Assembly (NCBI GenBank): GCA_937920475.1
Contig: CALEUX010000075.1
Span: 1 to 40,954 of the forward strand
Direction of reading: 5' to 3'
Source: an uncultured Marinilabiliaceae bacterium
GTDB taxonomy: Bacteria > Bacteroidota > Bacteroidia > Bacteroidales > Marinilabiliaceae
Length of the DNA: 40,954 bases
Shown here: positions 9,335 to 16,212 of the stretch, one piece after another
Numbering within the stretch: position 1 is the stretch's first letter
How the letters are laid out: the number at the start of each line of letters is the position of its first letter
Position numbers and translations under genes: made by a program
The notes under the pieces: generated by a model
The model's input: the letters and a program-made list of their open reading frames with translations, nothing else
What the model was told of the DNA's origin: nothing
The model's database searches: none

Positions 9335-9438
9335 ACGGCAACCGTGGAACACCGCGAAAACAGGCGGACTCACAAGATTGTTGTAAAAACGAATTGTGCA
9401 AGTAGGTTTAATTTGGTTTAACTTTGGTTTAATTATAT

Positions 9439-9462
9439 GGGGGCTATTTACGCCCCTTTTTT
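9439..9462 (+). terminator. Rightward terminator near the prophage left end
   Basis: GGGGC (9440-9444) pairs with GCCCC (9452-9456) around a 7-base loop, followed by six T (9457-9462). It would stop transcription entering the prophage from the left. No rightward gene ends here, so an insulating role is possible. Confidence 0.5.
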
Positions 9463-9528
9463 AATACCCTTTAATTACTGGTTAAAAATAGGCTAAAAAG
9501 TTGATTTTATAAGGGCTTTTAACCACAA

Positions 9529-9585
9529 AAAACGTTTACCTGACATTAGGAAAACGTCCCTGCTGTTACGCTAAAAACGTTACAC
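9529..9585. repeat. Three AAAACGT motifs at two-helical-turn spacing
   Basis: AAAACGTTTACC (9529), AAAACGTCCC (9551) and AAAACGTTACAC (9574) start 22 and 23 bases apart, so they lie on the same face of the helix. This suits cooperative binding by the transposase or repressor. No protein is assigned. Confidence 0.4.
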
Positions 9586-9617
9586 TCAAAGCCCGCGTAT
9601 TTGTGCTTTAAAATTTG

Positions 9618-9653
9618 GTTGCACGGACAGTTGCACGGACAGTTGCACGGACA
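9618..9653. repeat. Three perfect 12-bp tandem repeats (GTTGCACGGACA)
   Basis: The unit GTTGCACGGACA occurs three times without change at 9618, 9630 and 9642. It lies between the prophage left border and the 3' end of the repressor gene. It could be an iteron-like binding array or a simple slippage product. It is not a CRISPR: the units touch with no spacers. Confidence 0.75.
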
Positions 9654-9879
9654 ATTTAACCGTTTTTTCTGTTTTAGTAGTAATAGAAAATACTGATAAA
9701 AAATATGAGTTTGCCGTTTTTTCGGTTCAGTTATAGTGGGTATGATATAAAAATACACGGTTAACACTTTTTAAATTATTGCTATATATTACTGATATTG
9801 AGGCGCATGAATTTGCAAGAAAAGCGAAAAGCATTAAAAAGCGCGCGTGGAGAATGTATAGCTTCAGTATTTATTAGCA

Positions 9880-10530
9880 CTATTCTAATCGTATCACCCC
9901 AATTACTAAAGCAATACCAGTGATTTCGTCTGCAGGAATCTCAAAAGGGTCATATTCCTTATTATCACTTATGGCCAGAAGTGAATTTTCGGCAGTGCCT
10001 TTTTTCAGACGTTTAACTAAAAGACCCTGCTCGCGGGTTGCAACTACATAACATTTATTCCACTGAATAAATTTGCTGTCGTGTAAAATACGGCAAGCAA
10101 TTACATCTCCGCTGCTGTATTTCGGGTACATACTGCTACCCTTAACACGAATCATAAAATCAATGCCGTTAAAATCAGGAACCAGGTATCGGGCCTGTAT
10201 GTCCTCATCCCGAACGGTAAAATCGGAGGTGCCAAACCCGGCCGCCGCTTCCATAGCAACTAATGGAACTCCTATAGATTCTTTATACTTTTTAGGACGG
10301 GGTGATTCCGCCTTTAGCATAGTACCCTCTCCGGTTAGAAGCCAAATTGGATTTAATTCAGGGAAGACTGCGATAATAATCGCAATAAAAGTATCTGGGA
10401 TGCTTGTTTTTAATTTATCGCCATCCAAAAAACCTCTTTTCATCCCAGTTTTTTCATAAAATTGCAATTTAGAAAAGCCCAAATAATCAATAAATTGCAA
10501 AATTCTTTCTTTTGTAGTTGCGATTTTCAT
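9880..10530 (-). CDS. Phage repressor, XRE-like HTH with S24 (LexA-type) peptidase domain
   Basis: 216 aa. Residues about 5-65 form a helix-turn-helix domain of the kind that precedes S24 domains in this phylum (ERILQFIDYLGFSKLQFYEKTG). Residues about 90-216 form a LexA/CI-type peptidase: the nucleophile Ser is in VKGSSMYPKYSSGD and the general-base Lys in GLLVKRLKKG. A plausible Ala-Gly self-cleavage site is in MEAAAGFG. It should keep the prophage silent and be cleaved after DNA damage through RecA filaments, unlike the Mu repressor. It is transcribed leftward, divergent from the Ner-like gene, with a dyad operator between them. Confidence 0.88.
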   Translation of the reverse strand: MKIATTKERILQFIDYLGFSKLQFYEKTGMKRGFLDGDKLKTSIPDTFIAIIIAVFPELNPIWLLTGEGTMLKAESPRPKKYKESIGVPLVAMEAAAGFGTSDFTVRDEDIQARYLVPDFNGIDFMIRVKGSSMYPKYSSGDVIACRILHDSKFIQWNKCYVVATREQGLLVKRLKKGTAENSLLAISDNKEYDPFEIPADEITGIALVIGVIRLE

Positions 10531-10575
10531 CGTTATAATTTTGATAATTGCGATATATGTCGCATATTTGCAAAA
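10518..10575. promoter_or_regulatory. Operator/promoter region between repressor and Ner-like gene
   Basis: An interrupted dyad is visible: TTTTG (10539-10543), TGCGA (10549-10553), 6-base centre, TCGCA (10560-10564), CAAAA (10571-10575). TTGCGAT also occurs at 10518-10524 inside the repressor start, 30 bases from the copy at 10548. CATATTTG (10563-10570) overlaps the dyad and is one base off the -7 consensus for rightward transcription. This fits an early promoter that the repressor covers. Confidence 0.6.
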
Positions 10576-10613
10576 AGTAAAAAGTTAACAGGTTTTAAAA
10601 TTAGAGACAAAAA

Positions 10614-10868
10614 ATGGAAAAAGCAATGATAATGGTAGAGCACGGCGGCGTAAGGAAGCTGGCCAAAGCCTTCAAAGTCAGTGAGGCTATGATAAGTCTT
10701 TCGCTGAGAGGAAAGCGCAAAGGCGAACTGGCAAAAAAAATCCGCCACGTTGCCAAGGAGCAATTTGGCGGTGTAGAAATGCAAGCAATATCCAGCGAGA
10801 ATAGAACCTCAGACATTAAAGACACTGGGGCCTCTAAAACTCATAAAGATTATCTTAAATCCCTCTAA
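10614..10868 (+). CDS. Small Cro/Ner-like DNA-binding protein
   Basis: 84 aa. Residues about 10-50 carry a helix-turn-helix: GGVRKLAKAFKVSEAMISLS followed by the basic LRGKRKGELAKKIRHVA. The position, rightward and divergent from the repressor and ahead of the transposase, is that of ner in Mu, which turns down the early and repressor promoters. The tail from residue 56 is polar and probably disordered. Opposite-strand ORFs here are shadows. Confidence 0.75.
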   Translation: MEKAMIMVEHGGVRKLAKAFKVSEAMISLSLRGKRKGELAKKIRHVAKEQFGGVEMQAISSENRTSDIKDTGASKTHKDYLKSL

Positions 10869-10879
10869 ATAATATAAAT

Positions 10880-11176
10880 ATGGAAACTATTCATCAGTTA
10901 GAATCCGGAATGTGGAACTGCCTCCCTCCAACCCATTTAGCAAATCCGCAATCCCGTCAAATATCCGATAAAAAGCATAAGGCGACGAGGGTCGAAGAAC
11001 TTCTTTTGATAGGTGAGCTTTCAGAAATCTTGGCTCGAACCCTTTGTCATCATCCGAAGGAATCACGCCTTCATCAAGCAGCAAATCAACTCCAAGAGAT
11101 TTGCAGAGAGGAGTTAAAAGATCCTTTATATAGCCGTACAATGGACTACTTTCAGAGTATTCTGAAAGCGATGTGA
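10880..11176 (+). CDS. Hypothetical protein, operon-order candidate (competes with the antisense ORF)
   Basis: 98 aa, starting 12 bases after the Ner-like gene and on the strand of the early operon, which supports it. It contains predicted amphipathic helices (VEELLLIGELSEILARTL and LHQAANQLQEICREEL). Against it, the composition is odd: seven His and four Cys in 98 residues, and only about 22 percent of codons begin with G. A minus-strand ORF covers nearly the same bases and has a more protein-like composition. No family recognised. Confidence 0.4.
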   Translation: METIHQLESGMWNCLPPTHLANPQSRQISDKKHKATRVEELLLIGELSEILARTLCHHPKESRLHQAANQLQEICREELKDPLYSRTMDYFQSILKAM

Positions 11177-11207
11177 ATACCAATTCTATTTCTGCTTTAA
11201 AAATCAT
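10887..11207 (-). CDS. Hypothetical acidic protein (competes with the sense ORF)
   Basis: 106 aa from ATG 11207 (a GTG at 11213 is also in frame). About 31 percent of its codons start with G, and the residue mix is balanced, with regular hydrophobic and acidic positions (GVDLLLDEGVIPSDDDKGF), so it looks more like a coding sequence than the plus-strand ORF over it. It would run against the early operon and converge with the Ner-like gene. No promoter was identified upstream. No family recognised; only one of the two overlapping ORFs is likely to be real. Confidence 0.4.
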   Translation of the reverse strand: MIFKAEIELVFTSLSEYSESSPLYGYIKDLLTPLCKSLGVDLLLDEGVIPSDDDKGFEPRFLKAHLSKEVLRPSSPYAFYRIFDGIADLLNGLEGGSSTFRILTDE

Positions 11208-11252
11208 AGTCACTTCATTTTAAGATTAGACACCTTGTAAATGTAGTGATTT

Positions 11253-11280
11253 TTCCCGACCGGTTTATACCGGCCGGGAA
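11253..11280 (+). promoter_or_regulatory. Hairpin just upstream of the transposase start
   Basis: TTCCCGACCGG (11253-11263) pairs with CCGGCCGGGAA (11270-11280) with one A-C mismatch and a 6-base loop TTTATA. There is no T-run, so it is not a standard terminator. It ends 19 bases before ATG 11300 and could limit translation or protect the transcript. Confidence 0.55.
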
Positions 11281-11299
11281 CCTTTTAAAATATGATGCT

Positions 11300-13324
11300 A
11301 TGTTTGAATTTTTCGATAACGAATTGTGTATAAAGGCCGAAGCCCTCTATTCAGAGCAGGAGTTAGGTCTGGTAAGTTATTCTACTTACGACCGCCGTCT
11401 TCGATATGAGGTGGAGTTCGGTAAAAGAGGAGGTAATGGGAGGCAAGCATACATTAAGTTTGCCAGTATTCCCGACGATTTAAGGTATAAAATAAAGCAA
11501 CGCTGTAACGGCAAATCGCCGTACGAATTAGCTATTCAAAACAAAATTAAAACACTGATTGAACAGGATTTAAACGCCATAAAATATTTTAACGATTACA
11601 TAAAGCCGGACGGAGAGCCGTTAAGTATTGAAAAAAAACGGGAGTACAACGCCAACGCTAATGTACTGAATGCAATTAACCTTTTTATTAAAACAAAAAA
11701 TGCCTGGCGACGCACTATGGGGGGTCGCAAACAAAATATGTGGGACGCCATATCTGAGATGGTAAACGGTATCAGGTCGGAGGAAGTTCCGCATAATTTG
11801 CCAAAGAAGCCACGCCCCCTGCGAAATAAATTTGACAGGTATATGAGCGAAAGCTACTCCTCATTGGTTCACGGGGGCACGGGTAACACTAACACCGAAA
11901 AACTTTGCGCGGTTGCTAAAAGTTGGCTTTTAGCACGATGGGCTACGCCAATTGAGAAGGTTACAATGACGCAGTTATGGGAAGAGTTTAACGCTCTGGC
12001 CGATGAACGCGGATGGAAACCGGTGGACGATCAGAAAACAATCAGGAATTATTTGTATCAACCCGAGGTTCAGGAGCAGTGGTATGGACACAGGTATGGA
12101 GAACTTAAGGCGAAAGAAAAATATGGGTTCCAGCAATCAACAAAATTGCCAACCATGCGCGACAGCCTGTGGTATAGCGACGGAACCAAAGTGAATTTCT
12201 ATTATTTAAAAGATGGGAAGGTTGAAACAACCAGCGTTTACGAGGTAATGGACGCCTACAGTGAGGTATTTCTCGGATACTGTGTTTCGAAAACCGAGGA
12301 CTTTAAGGCACAATTTTCGGCGTTTAAGATGGCAACCCAATTTGCAGGGCACAGACCGTATGAGTGTCGATATGATAACCAGGGAGGCCACAAAAAGCTC
12401 CAAAATGGCGATTTTTTAACAAAATTATCTCACCTGAGTATCAGAACCCAGCCATACAACGGTAAATCGAAGACAATTGAGAACGCTTTTTACCGGTTTC
12501 AGCAGTCGTATCTTCATAAAAAATGGTACTTCACGGGGCAAAATATCACTGCTAAAAAAGAAGAAAGCAAGGCAAATATGGAATTTATCCTTGCAAACAA
12601 GGCCAATTTACCATCGTTTGAGGAGGCGCTTGCAGCTTATGTAGAGCTCAGAACCAAATGGAACAGCGATCCCCACCCATTAACAGGGGAATCTCGCATA
12701 AGCATGTACTTAGAAAGCAATAATCCAAAGGCCCCGGCAATCAATTATTTTGATATGGTTGACCTTTTCTGGATACAAAGAAAAGTTCCGGTAACTTATA
12801 CGGCATACGGCCTCACCATAGAAGAGAAGGGCCGAAAATACACCTACGCAAAGTACGATGATAACAAGATGCCAGATATAAAATGGCATCGCTCAAATAT
12901 CGATAGAAAGTTTGTTGTAAAATTCGACCCTGAGGATATGAGCACCATTTGTGTTTACAAAGAAACCACAAATGGTCTGCATTATGTTACACTACTTACT
13001 CAAAAAAATAATGTTCATCGTGGAAAACAGGAGGCTGATGAATTTGAAGCCTCATTCCTGGCACAGGTAAACAATGCGAATAAGGCTGCGCGGATAGCCA
13101 CCAGAGACAAAACCAACGAGGTACTTGAGAAGTTTGGTTTGCTTCCCGAACAACACGGACTGATATCGCCCGCGCTCAAAGGTATTGAGAGCGCGAGGAA
13201 AGCTGCCGGTACTAAGGCTAAAAAGAAAGTTAAAGTTACAGACATAGCCGAGATTGAAAAGGCGCTAAGCAACGAGGTTGCCGACTTAAACAACGAAGAA
13301 GCACTTTATAAAAAGATATTCTAA
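11300..13324 (+). CDS. Mu-type DDE transposase (MuA role)
   Basis: 674 aa from ATG 11300. An in-frame GTG at 11246 lies before the hairpin and is less likely. The N-terminal 250 residues would bind the prophage ends and include winged-helix-like segments. The catalytic RNase H-fold core is clear: D294 in LWYSDGTKVNF, D359 in CRYDNQGG and E394 in SKTIENAFYRFQ, a DD34E spacing shorter than the 55 in Mu A itself. A C-terminal domain (about 480-560, basic strands) follows, and the Lys-rich end may contact the ATPase partner. It inserts the phage DNA by strand transfer and drives replicative transposition. The MuB-like gene follows after a structured 64-base gap. Confidence 0.93.
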   Translation: MFEFFDNELCIKAEALYSEQELGLVSYSTYDRRLRYEVEFGKRGGNGRQAYIKFASIPDDLRYKIKQRCNGKSPYELAIQNKIKTLIEQDLNAIKYFNDYIKPDGEPLSIEKKREYNANANVLNAINLFIKTKNAWRRTMGGRKQNMWDAISEMVNGIRSEEVPHNLPKKPRPLRNKFDRYMSESYSSLVHGGTGNTNTEKLCAVAKSWLLARWATPIEKVTMTQLWEEFNALADERGWKPVDDQKTIRNYLYQPEVQEQWYGHRYGELKAKEKYGFQQSTKLPTMRDSLWYSDGTKVNFYYLKDGKVETTSVYEVMDAYSEVFLGYCVSKTEDFKAQFSAFKMATQFAGHRPYECRYDNQGGHKKLQNGDFLTKLSHLSIRTQPYNGKSKTIENAFYRFQQSYLHKKWYFTGQNITAKKEESKANMEFILANKANLPSFEEALAAYVELRTKWNSDPHPLTGESRISMYLESNNPKAPAINYFDMVDLFWIQRKVPVTYTAYGLTIEEKGRKYTYAKYDDNKMPDIKWHRSNIDRKFVVKFDPEDMSTICVYKETTNGLHYVTLLTQKNNVHRGKQEADEFEASFLAQVNNANKAARIATRDKTNEVLEKFGLLPEQHGLISPALKGIESARKAAGTKAKKKVKVTDIAEIEKALSNEVADLNNEEALYKKIF

Positions 13325-13329
13325 AAACC

Positions 13330-13369
13330 GAACCCCCGCGATTTGGTGCCACACACCACGCGAGGGTTC
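13330..13369 (+). promoter_or_regulatory. Long hairpin between transposase and MuB-like genes
   Basis: GAACCCCCGCG (13330-13340) pairs with CGCGAGGGTTC (13359-13369) with one C-A mismatch. An inner TGGTG (13344-13348) pairs with CACCA (13354-13358). No T-run follows. It is suited to a processing or stability element that sets the ratio of the two transposition proteins. Confidence 0.6.
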
Positions 13370-13388
13370 ACAAAAACAACACAAAGTT

Positions 13389-14243
13389 ATGATGAACGAA
13401 AGTCAAAAACAAGCTATTGCCAACAAATTGGCAATTTATGTAGAGCGTTTCGAGAGCCAGAATAAAGCTTCGAAGAGCCTTAAAAATGTTAGCTCGGCCA
13501 CCATATCGCAGGTGCTAAACCACAAATGGGAGTTGATAGCCGATGAAATGTGGCGCAACATTGCCAGCCAGATTGGTTATACTGCCAATGAATGGGTTGC
13601 CGTTGAGACCGGCGATTACAGACTGCTTAATACAGTTCTTGATAGTGCCAGGAATAACAGCACCGTGTTTGCCGTGGTAGGTGACGCCGGTACCGGAAAA
13701 ACATTTGCCCTCAGAAACTATGCTGAAAACAACAAAAGGGCCTACCTGCTTCAATGCAACGAGTACTGGAACCGAAAAACTTTTATGCAGGAACTTCTAA
13801 CTGCTATGGGGCGCGACTACTCGGGCTATACGGTAAACGAAATGATGGGCGAAGTTGTAAGGGCACTAAAAACCCAATCAAAGCCGCTGATTATTATGGA
13901 TGAGGCCGATAAAGTAAGCGACCAGGTGTTGTACTTTTTTATCACGCTCTACAATCAGCTTGAAGATCATTGCGCCATAGTGATGTGTGCCACCGACCAT
14001 CTATCGAAACGCATAAAGCGCGGACTTAAACTTAACAAAAAGGGTTACAAAGAAATCTACAGCCGCATAGGGCGTAAGTTCGTTGAGCTTGAGGGCTTGA
14101 GCACATCAGACATTACGTCGGTTTGCGTGGCCAATGGCATTACCGATAAAGCGCGCATACGCGAGGTAATAGAAGATAGCGAGTACGATTTGCGCCGGGT
14201 TAGAAGAAAAATACAGGGCTTAAAATATGTTCTTAGTGCCTGA
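13389..14243 (+). CDS. MuB-like AAA+ ATPase, transposition target protein
   Basis: 284 aa. An N-terminal HTH-like segment (KASKSLKNVSSATISQVLN) resembles the MuB DNA-binding domain. The ATPase part has Walker A GDAGTGKT at residues 98-105 and Walker B LIIMDEAD with D171-E172, followed by a sensor region (IVMCATDH). In Mu, MuB binds target DNA, delivers it to MuA and protects phage DNA from self-insertion. It directly follows the transposase, as in Mu. The length is close to that of MuB (312 aa). Confidence 0.92.
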   Translation: MMNESQKQAIANKLAIYVERFESQNKASKSLKNVSSATISQVLNHKWELIADEMWRNIASQIGYTANEWVAVETGDYRLLNTVLDSARNNSTVFAVVGDAGTGKTFALRNYAENNKRAYLLQCNEYWNRKTFMQELLTAMGRDYSGYTVNEMMGEVVRALKTQSKPLIIMDEADKVSDQVLYFFITLYNQLEDHCAIVMCATDHLSKRIKRGLKLNKKGYKEIYSRIGRKFVELEGLSTSDITSVCVANGITDKARIREVIEDSEYDLRRVRRKIQGLKYVLSA

Positions 14244-14269
14244 TTAAACAGGTTTTAAACGGTTATTAA

Positions 14270-14881
14270 ATGGCAATACAGCGAGCTATAAGTGTTAAGG
14301 AACTTCAATCAAAGCGGTTTAACTCAATGCCCTTTGGTGGTGAATTTGAGGCGTGTTTTGGTCGTCCGGAGCGAACAGGGTGCTGGATTATTTACGGCCC
14401 CCCGGCAAACGGAAAAACAAGACTTTCGGTACGATTGGCAAAATACATGACCCAATTTGGCAGGGTAACATACGATAGCATAGAGGAGGGATTAAGCCTA
14501 TCGTTGCAGAAGGCCTTTGATGAAGAGGGAATGGAAGAGGTTGAGGAGCGCATACAGCTGTTGGACAAAGAACCGATAGATGACCTGGTGAAGCGTTTAA
14601 AAAAGCAACGAAGCCCTGATATCGTGTTCATCGACAGTTTGCAATTCACGTTTAAAACCTACGCCCAACTAAAAAAAATTATTGATGAGAACCCACGGAA
14701 ACTCTTTGTTTTTATCTCACATGCAGAGGGCAAACAGCCCGCAGGGAGAGTGGGGAAAGCAATAGAGTATCTGTCCTCGGTAAAAATACGGGTTGAGGCC
14801 TTCAGGGCCTTTGCAAAATCCCGGTACGGAGGTGGCGAACCATACACCATTTGGGAAGAGGGCGCCGCCATATATTGGTAA
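14270..14881 (+). CDS. RecA-fold ATPase, second ATPase of the early operon
   Basis: 203 aa. Walker A GPPANGKT lies at residues 43-50. A Walker B strand DIVFIDS has D122 with a following SLQF, and a sensor-like strand ends in FISHAEGKQPAGR (about 147-160). This pattern is that of single-domain RecA/DnaB-like ATPases. It has no fused primase or helicase N-domain. It starts 26 bases after the MuB-like gene. Mu itself has no second ATPase here. It might act in phage replication after transposition or as a recombination mediator; the sequence does not decide this. Confidence 0.75.
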   Translation: MAIQRAISVKELQSKRFNSMPFGGEFEACFGRPERTGCWIIYGPPANGKTRLSVRLAKYMTQFGRVTYDSIEEGLSLSLQKAFDEEGMEEVEERIQLLDKEPIDDLVKRLKKQRSPDIVFIDSLQFTFKTYAQLKKIIDENPRKLFVFISHAEGKQPAGRVGKAIEYLSSVKIRVEAFRAFAKSRYGGGEPYTIWEEGAAIYW

Positions 14882-14896
14882 TAAAACCAGAGAATC

Positions 14897-15331
14897 ATGA
14901 ATAAGCTTGTTACAAAAAATCAGCTCATACGCTTATATCACGCGCTTGTAAGCAGGCTCAACATGAACGACGATGCGCGAATGGGGGTGCTTACTGCATT
15001 CGGCGTAGAGAGTTCAAAAGAGTTGACCGTTGACCAGTTGCAGGAACTTTGCAAGCTGCTTAAACAGCAATTAAACAGCGATTCGGATAAATGGCGTAAA
15101 CGTGTTTTAGCGTCTATTTACGGTTACCTGCAATTAACCGGCAGAGGCGCCAATACCGACTACGTTAAAGCCATTGCCATACGTAGCGCAGGCGAATATG
15201 GCAGCTTTAACCAAATTCCGGTGAGTAAATTAAAAACATTGTACTATGCTTTCCTGGACAAACAAAAAGTACTGAAGCGTACCGGTGAGCTTATGAATGA
15301 GGATCTGGACTTAATTCAATTTAAAAACTAA
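14897..15331 (+). CDS. GemA-like (Mu gp16-type) regulatory protein candidate
   Basis: 144 aa. The layout resembles the GemA/DUF1018 family: an N-terminal helical part with a short conserved turn (IRLYHALVSRLNMNDDARMGVL), and a C-terminal helical part with W-KRVLASIYGYL and KLKTLYYAFLDKQKVL. GemA affects host supercoiling and early gene expression in Mu. Identity is by general pattern and operon position near the Gam-like gene, not by invariant residues. It begins 15 bases after the ATPase gene. Confidence 0.45.
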   Translation: MNKLVTKNQLIRLYHALVSRLNMNDDARMGVLTAFGVESSKELTVDQLQELCKLLKQQLNSDSDKWRKRVLASIYGYLQLTGRGANTDYVKAIAIRSAGEYGSFNQIPVSKLKTLYYAFLDKQKVLKRTGELMNEDLDLIQFKN

Positions 15332-15420
15332 TGAAACGAGCCATGAGAACAAGCTCTCACAAAGGAGCATGACTATTATGGCGAGTTCCATGTGGCAACT
15401 GAAAAACAAATTATAAACAC

Positions 15421-15843
15421 ATGAAAGAAGCTGAATTGGAAACACGGGCCAATAATATTGAGGCGGCCATATGTCAACGCACCGGAATAAGAGGAGAGGA
15501 ATATTTGATGTTGTTTTTTGAAACAGGGTGCCAAAGTTCTGAGCGGTTCTACGCAGAGTGTAATACAGCCTTTCAGGGCTTTAACGCTAATGATTTTATG
15601 AGTTCAAATGTGTATTGGTACTGGTGGGCACAAATGTTTATGCAGGGGTGCGAAATGTTCTTAAACTCATCATACCGGGGAGTAAAAGTGCTTGAAACAT
15701 ACCTGAAAATAATGCCATGGCCATCAAAAGACACGTGCCAGAGAATTATTATGGAGTTAAACCTAAAGAGGCAACAAAATGAACAAAGAACAGCGACACC
15801 AGCTGCGGCTGCAGGGTATAGAACCATTGCGGGCTCAATATGA
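15421..15843 (+). CDS. Hypothetical protein
   Basis: 140 aa, no family recognised. The middle is rich in aromatic residues (VYWYWWAQMFMQGCEMFL, about 62-79) but not a clean membrane segment; five Cys are spread over the chain. The last 22 residues overlap the next gene in another frame, which suggests either a real overlap or a C-terminal extension past the functional core. In the 89 bases before it there is only a 13-codon ORF (15331-15372), which I do not call. Confidence 0.55.
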   Translation: MKEAELETRANNIEAAICQRTGIRGEEYLMLFFETGCQSSERFYAECNTAFQGFNANDFMSSNVYWYWWAQMFMQGCEMFLNSSYRGVKVLETYLKIMPWPSKDTCQRIIMELNLKRQQNEQRTATPAAAAGYRTIAGSI

Positions 15844-15997
15844 CCCGCGCAAAGGTGTATGGCGAATAGTTAAGTACACCATAACCGGAGGCTGGGCCAA
15901 ATTTGGAGCATCAACCGGTTATATCAATAAGGCCGCCGCCGAAGACGCCATAGAGCGGTTATGCAATACAATGCCATCAATGTATGTAAAGGATTGA
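15779..15997 (+). CDS. Hypothetical small protein overlapping the previous gene
   Basis: 72 aa, starting 65 bases inside the preceding gene in a different frame. The sequence around YDPRKGVWRIVKYT and the helix KAAAEDAIERLCNTMP look like a compact strand-helix domain. No family recognised. Such dense overlaps are usual in this early region. Confidence 0.55.
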   Translation: MNKEQRHQLRLQGIEPLRAQYDPRKGVWRIVKYTITGGWAKFGASTGYINKAAAEDAIERLCNTMPSMYVKD

Positions 15998-16001
15998 TTA
16001 A

Positions 16002-16189
16002 ATGGAAGATTCTAAAAAAAAAGACTGCGGTACCGCCTTCACCATAAGCTGAGAAAATATGGCTGTAGGGTTATTACCGGCCAGCGATATGTAATTAAAA
16101 AATCGCGCGAAATGGAACCACTCGCAGAGAAATATTGCAAACAATTAGCCTCAATGGACTACTGTGTACAGAATCCAATTTTTGATTAA
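16002..16189 (+). CDS. Small basic protein needing a -1 shift at an A9 run
   Basis: ATG 16002 opens MEDSKKK and then hits TGA at 16050-16052 in the same frame. Slipping back one base at the run of nine A (16014-16022) continues without a stop to TAA 16187-16189, giving about 62 aa with RLRYRLHHKLRKYG as a basic helix after the lysines. The downstream frame has no start of its own before the A-run because TAA lies at 16013-16015. Options are programmed -1 frameshifting, transcriptional slippage, a recent one-base deletion, or a homopolymer read error. No family recognised. Confidence 0.5.
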
Positions 16190-16212
16190 ATAACATTTAA
16201 ACACTATTAAAC

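Larger units (their letters stand above)
9272..9879. other. Gene-free junction region between host susC and the prophage repressor
   Basis: About 600 bases without a convincing gene. From left to right it holds the susC promoter; two near-identical elements (9316-9333 and 9383-9401, GTAAAACGAATTGTACAA and a variant with one extra A and G for A); three GGTTTAAYTT units at 9405, 9415 and 9426, about one helical turn apart; a plus-strand terminator (9439-9462); three AAAACGT motifs at 9529, 9551 and 9574, two turns apart; and three perfect 12-bp tandem repeats (9618-9653). Mu-like left ends carry several transposase sites, so the prophage end should lie in this stretch. The exact base cannot be fixed without the right end. 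Confidence 0.5.

Noticed and set aside
9272-9373. N-terminal extension of SusC to 9373
   Set aside because: It would place 34 residues before a classical signal peptide and run across the promoter.
9618-9653. Short CRISPR-like array
   Set aside because: Units are 12 bp, contiguous and without spacers, and no cas genes are near.
9546-9767. Minus-strand ORF with Asn-Cys-Pro-Cys repeats
   Set aside because: It is only the translation of the 12-bp tandem repeat; no start context and no protein-like sequence outside it.
10533-10825. Two minus-strand ORFs opposite the Ner-like gene
   Set aside because: Shadow frames: the plus-strand HTH protein is convincing and the minus products lack a coherent pattern.
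15331-15372. 13-codon ORF after the GemA-like gene
   Set aside because: Too short, with no composition or structure suggesting a leader peptide.
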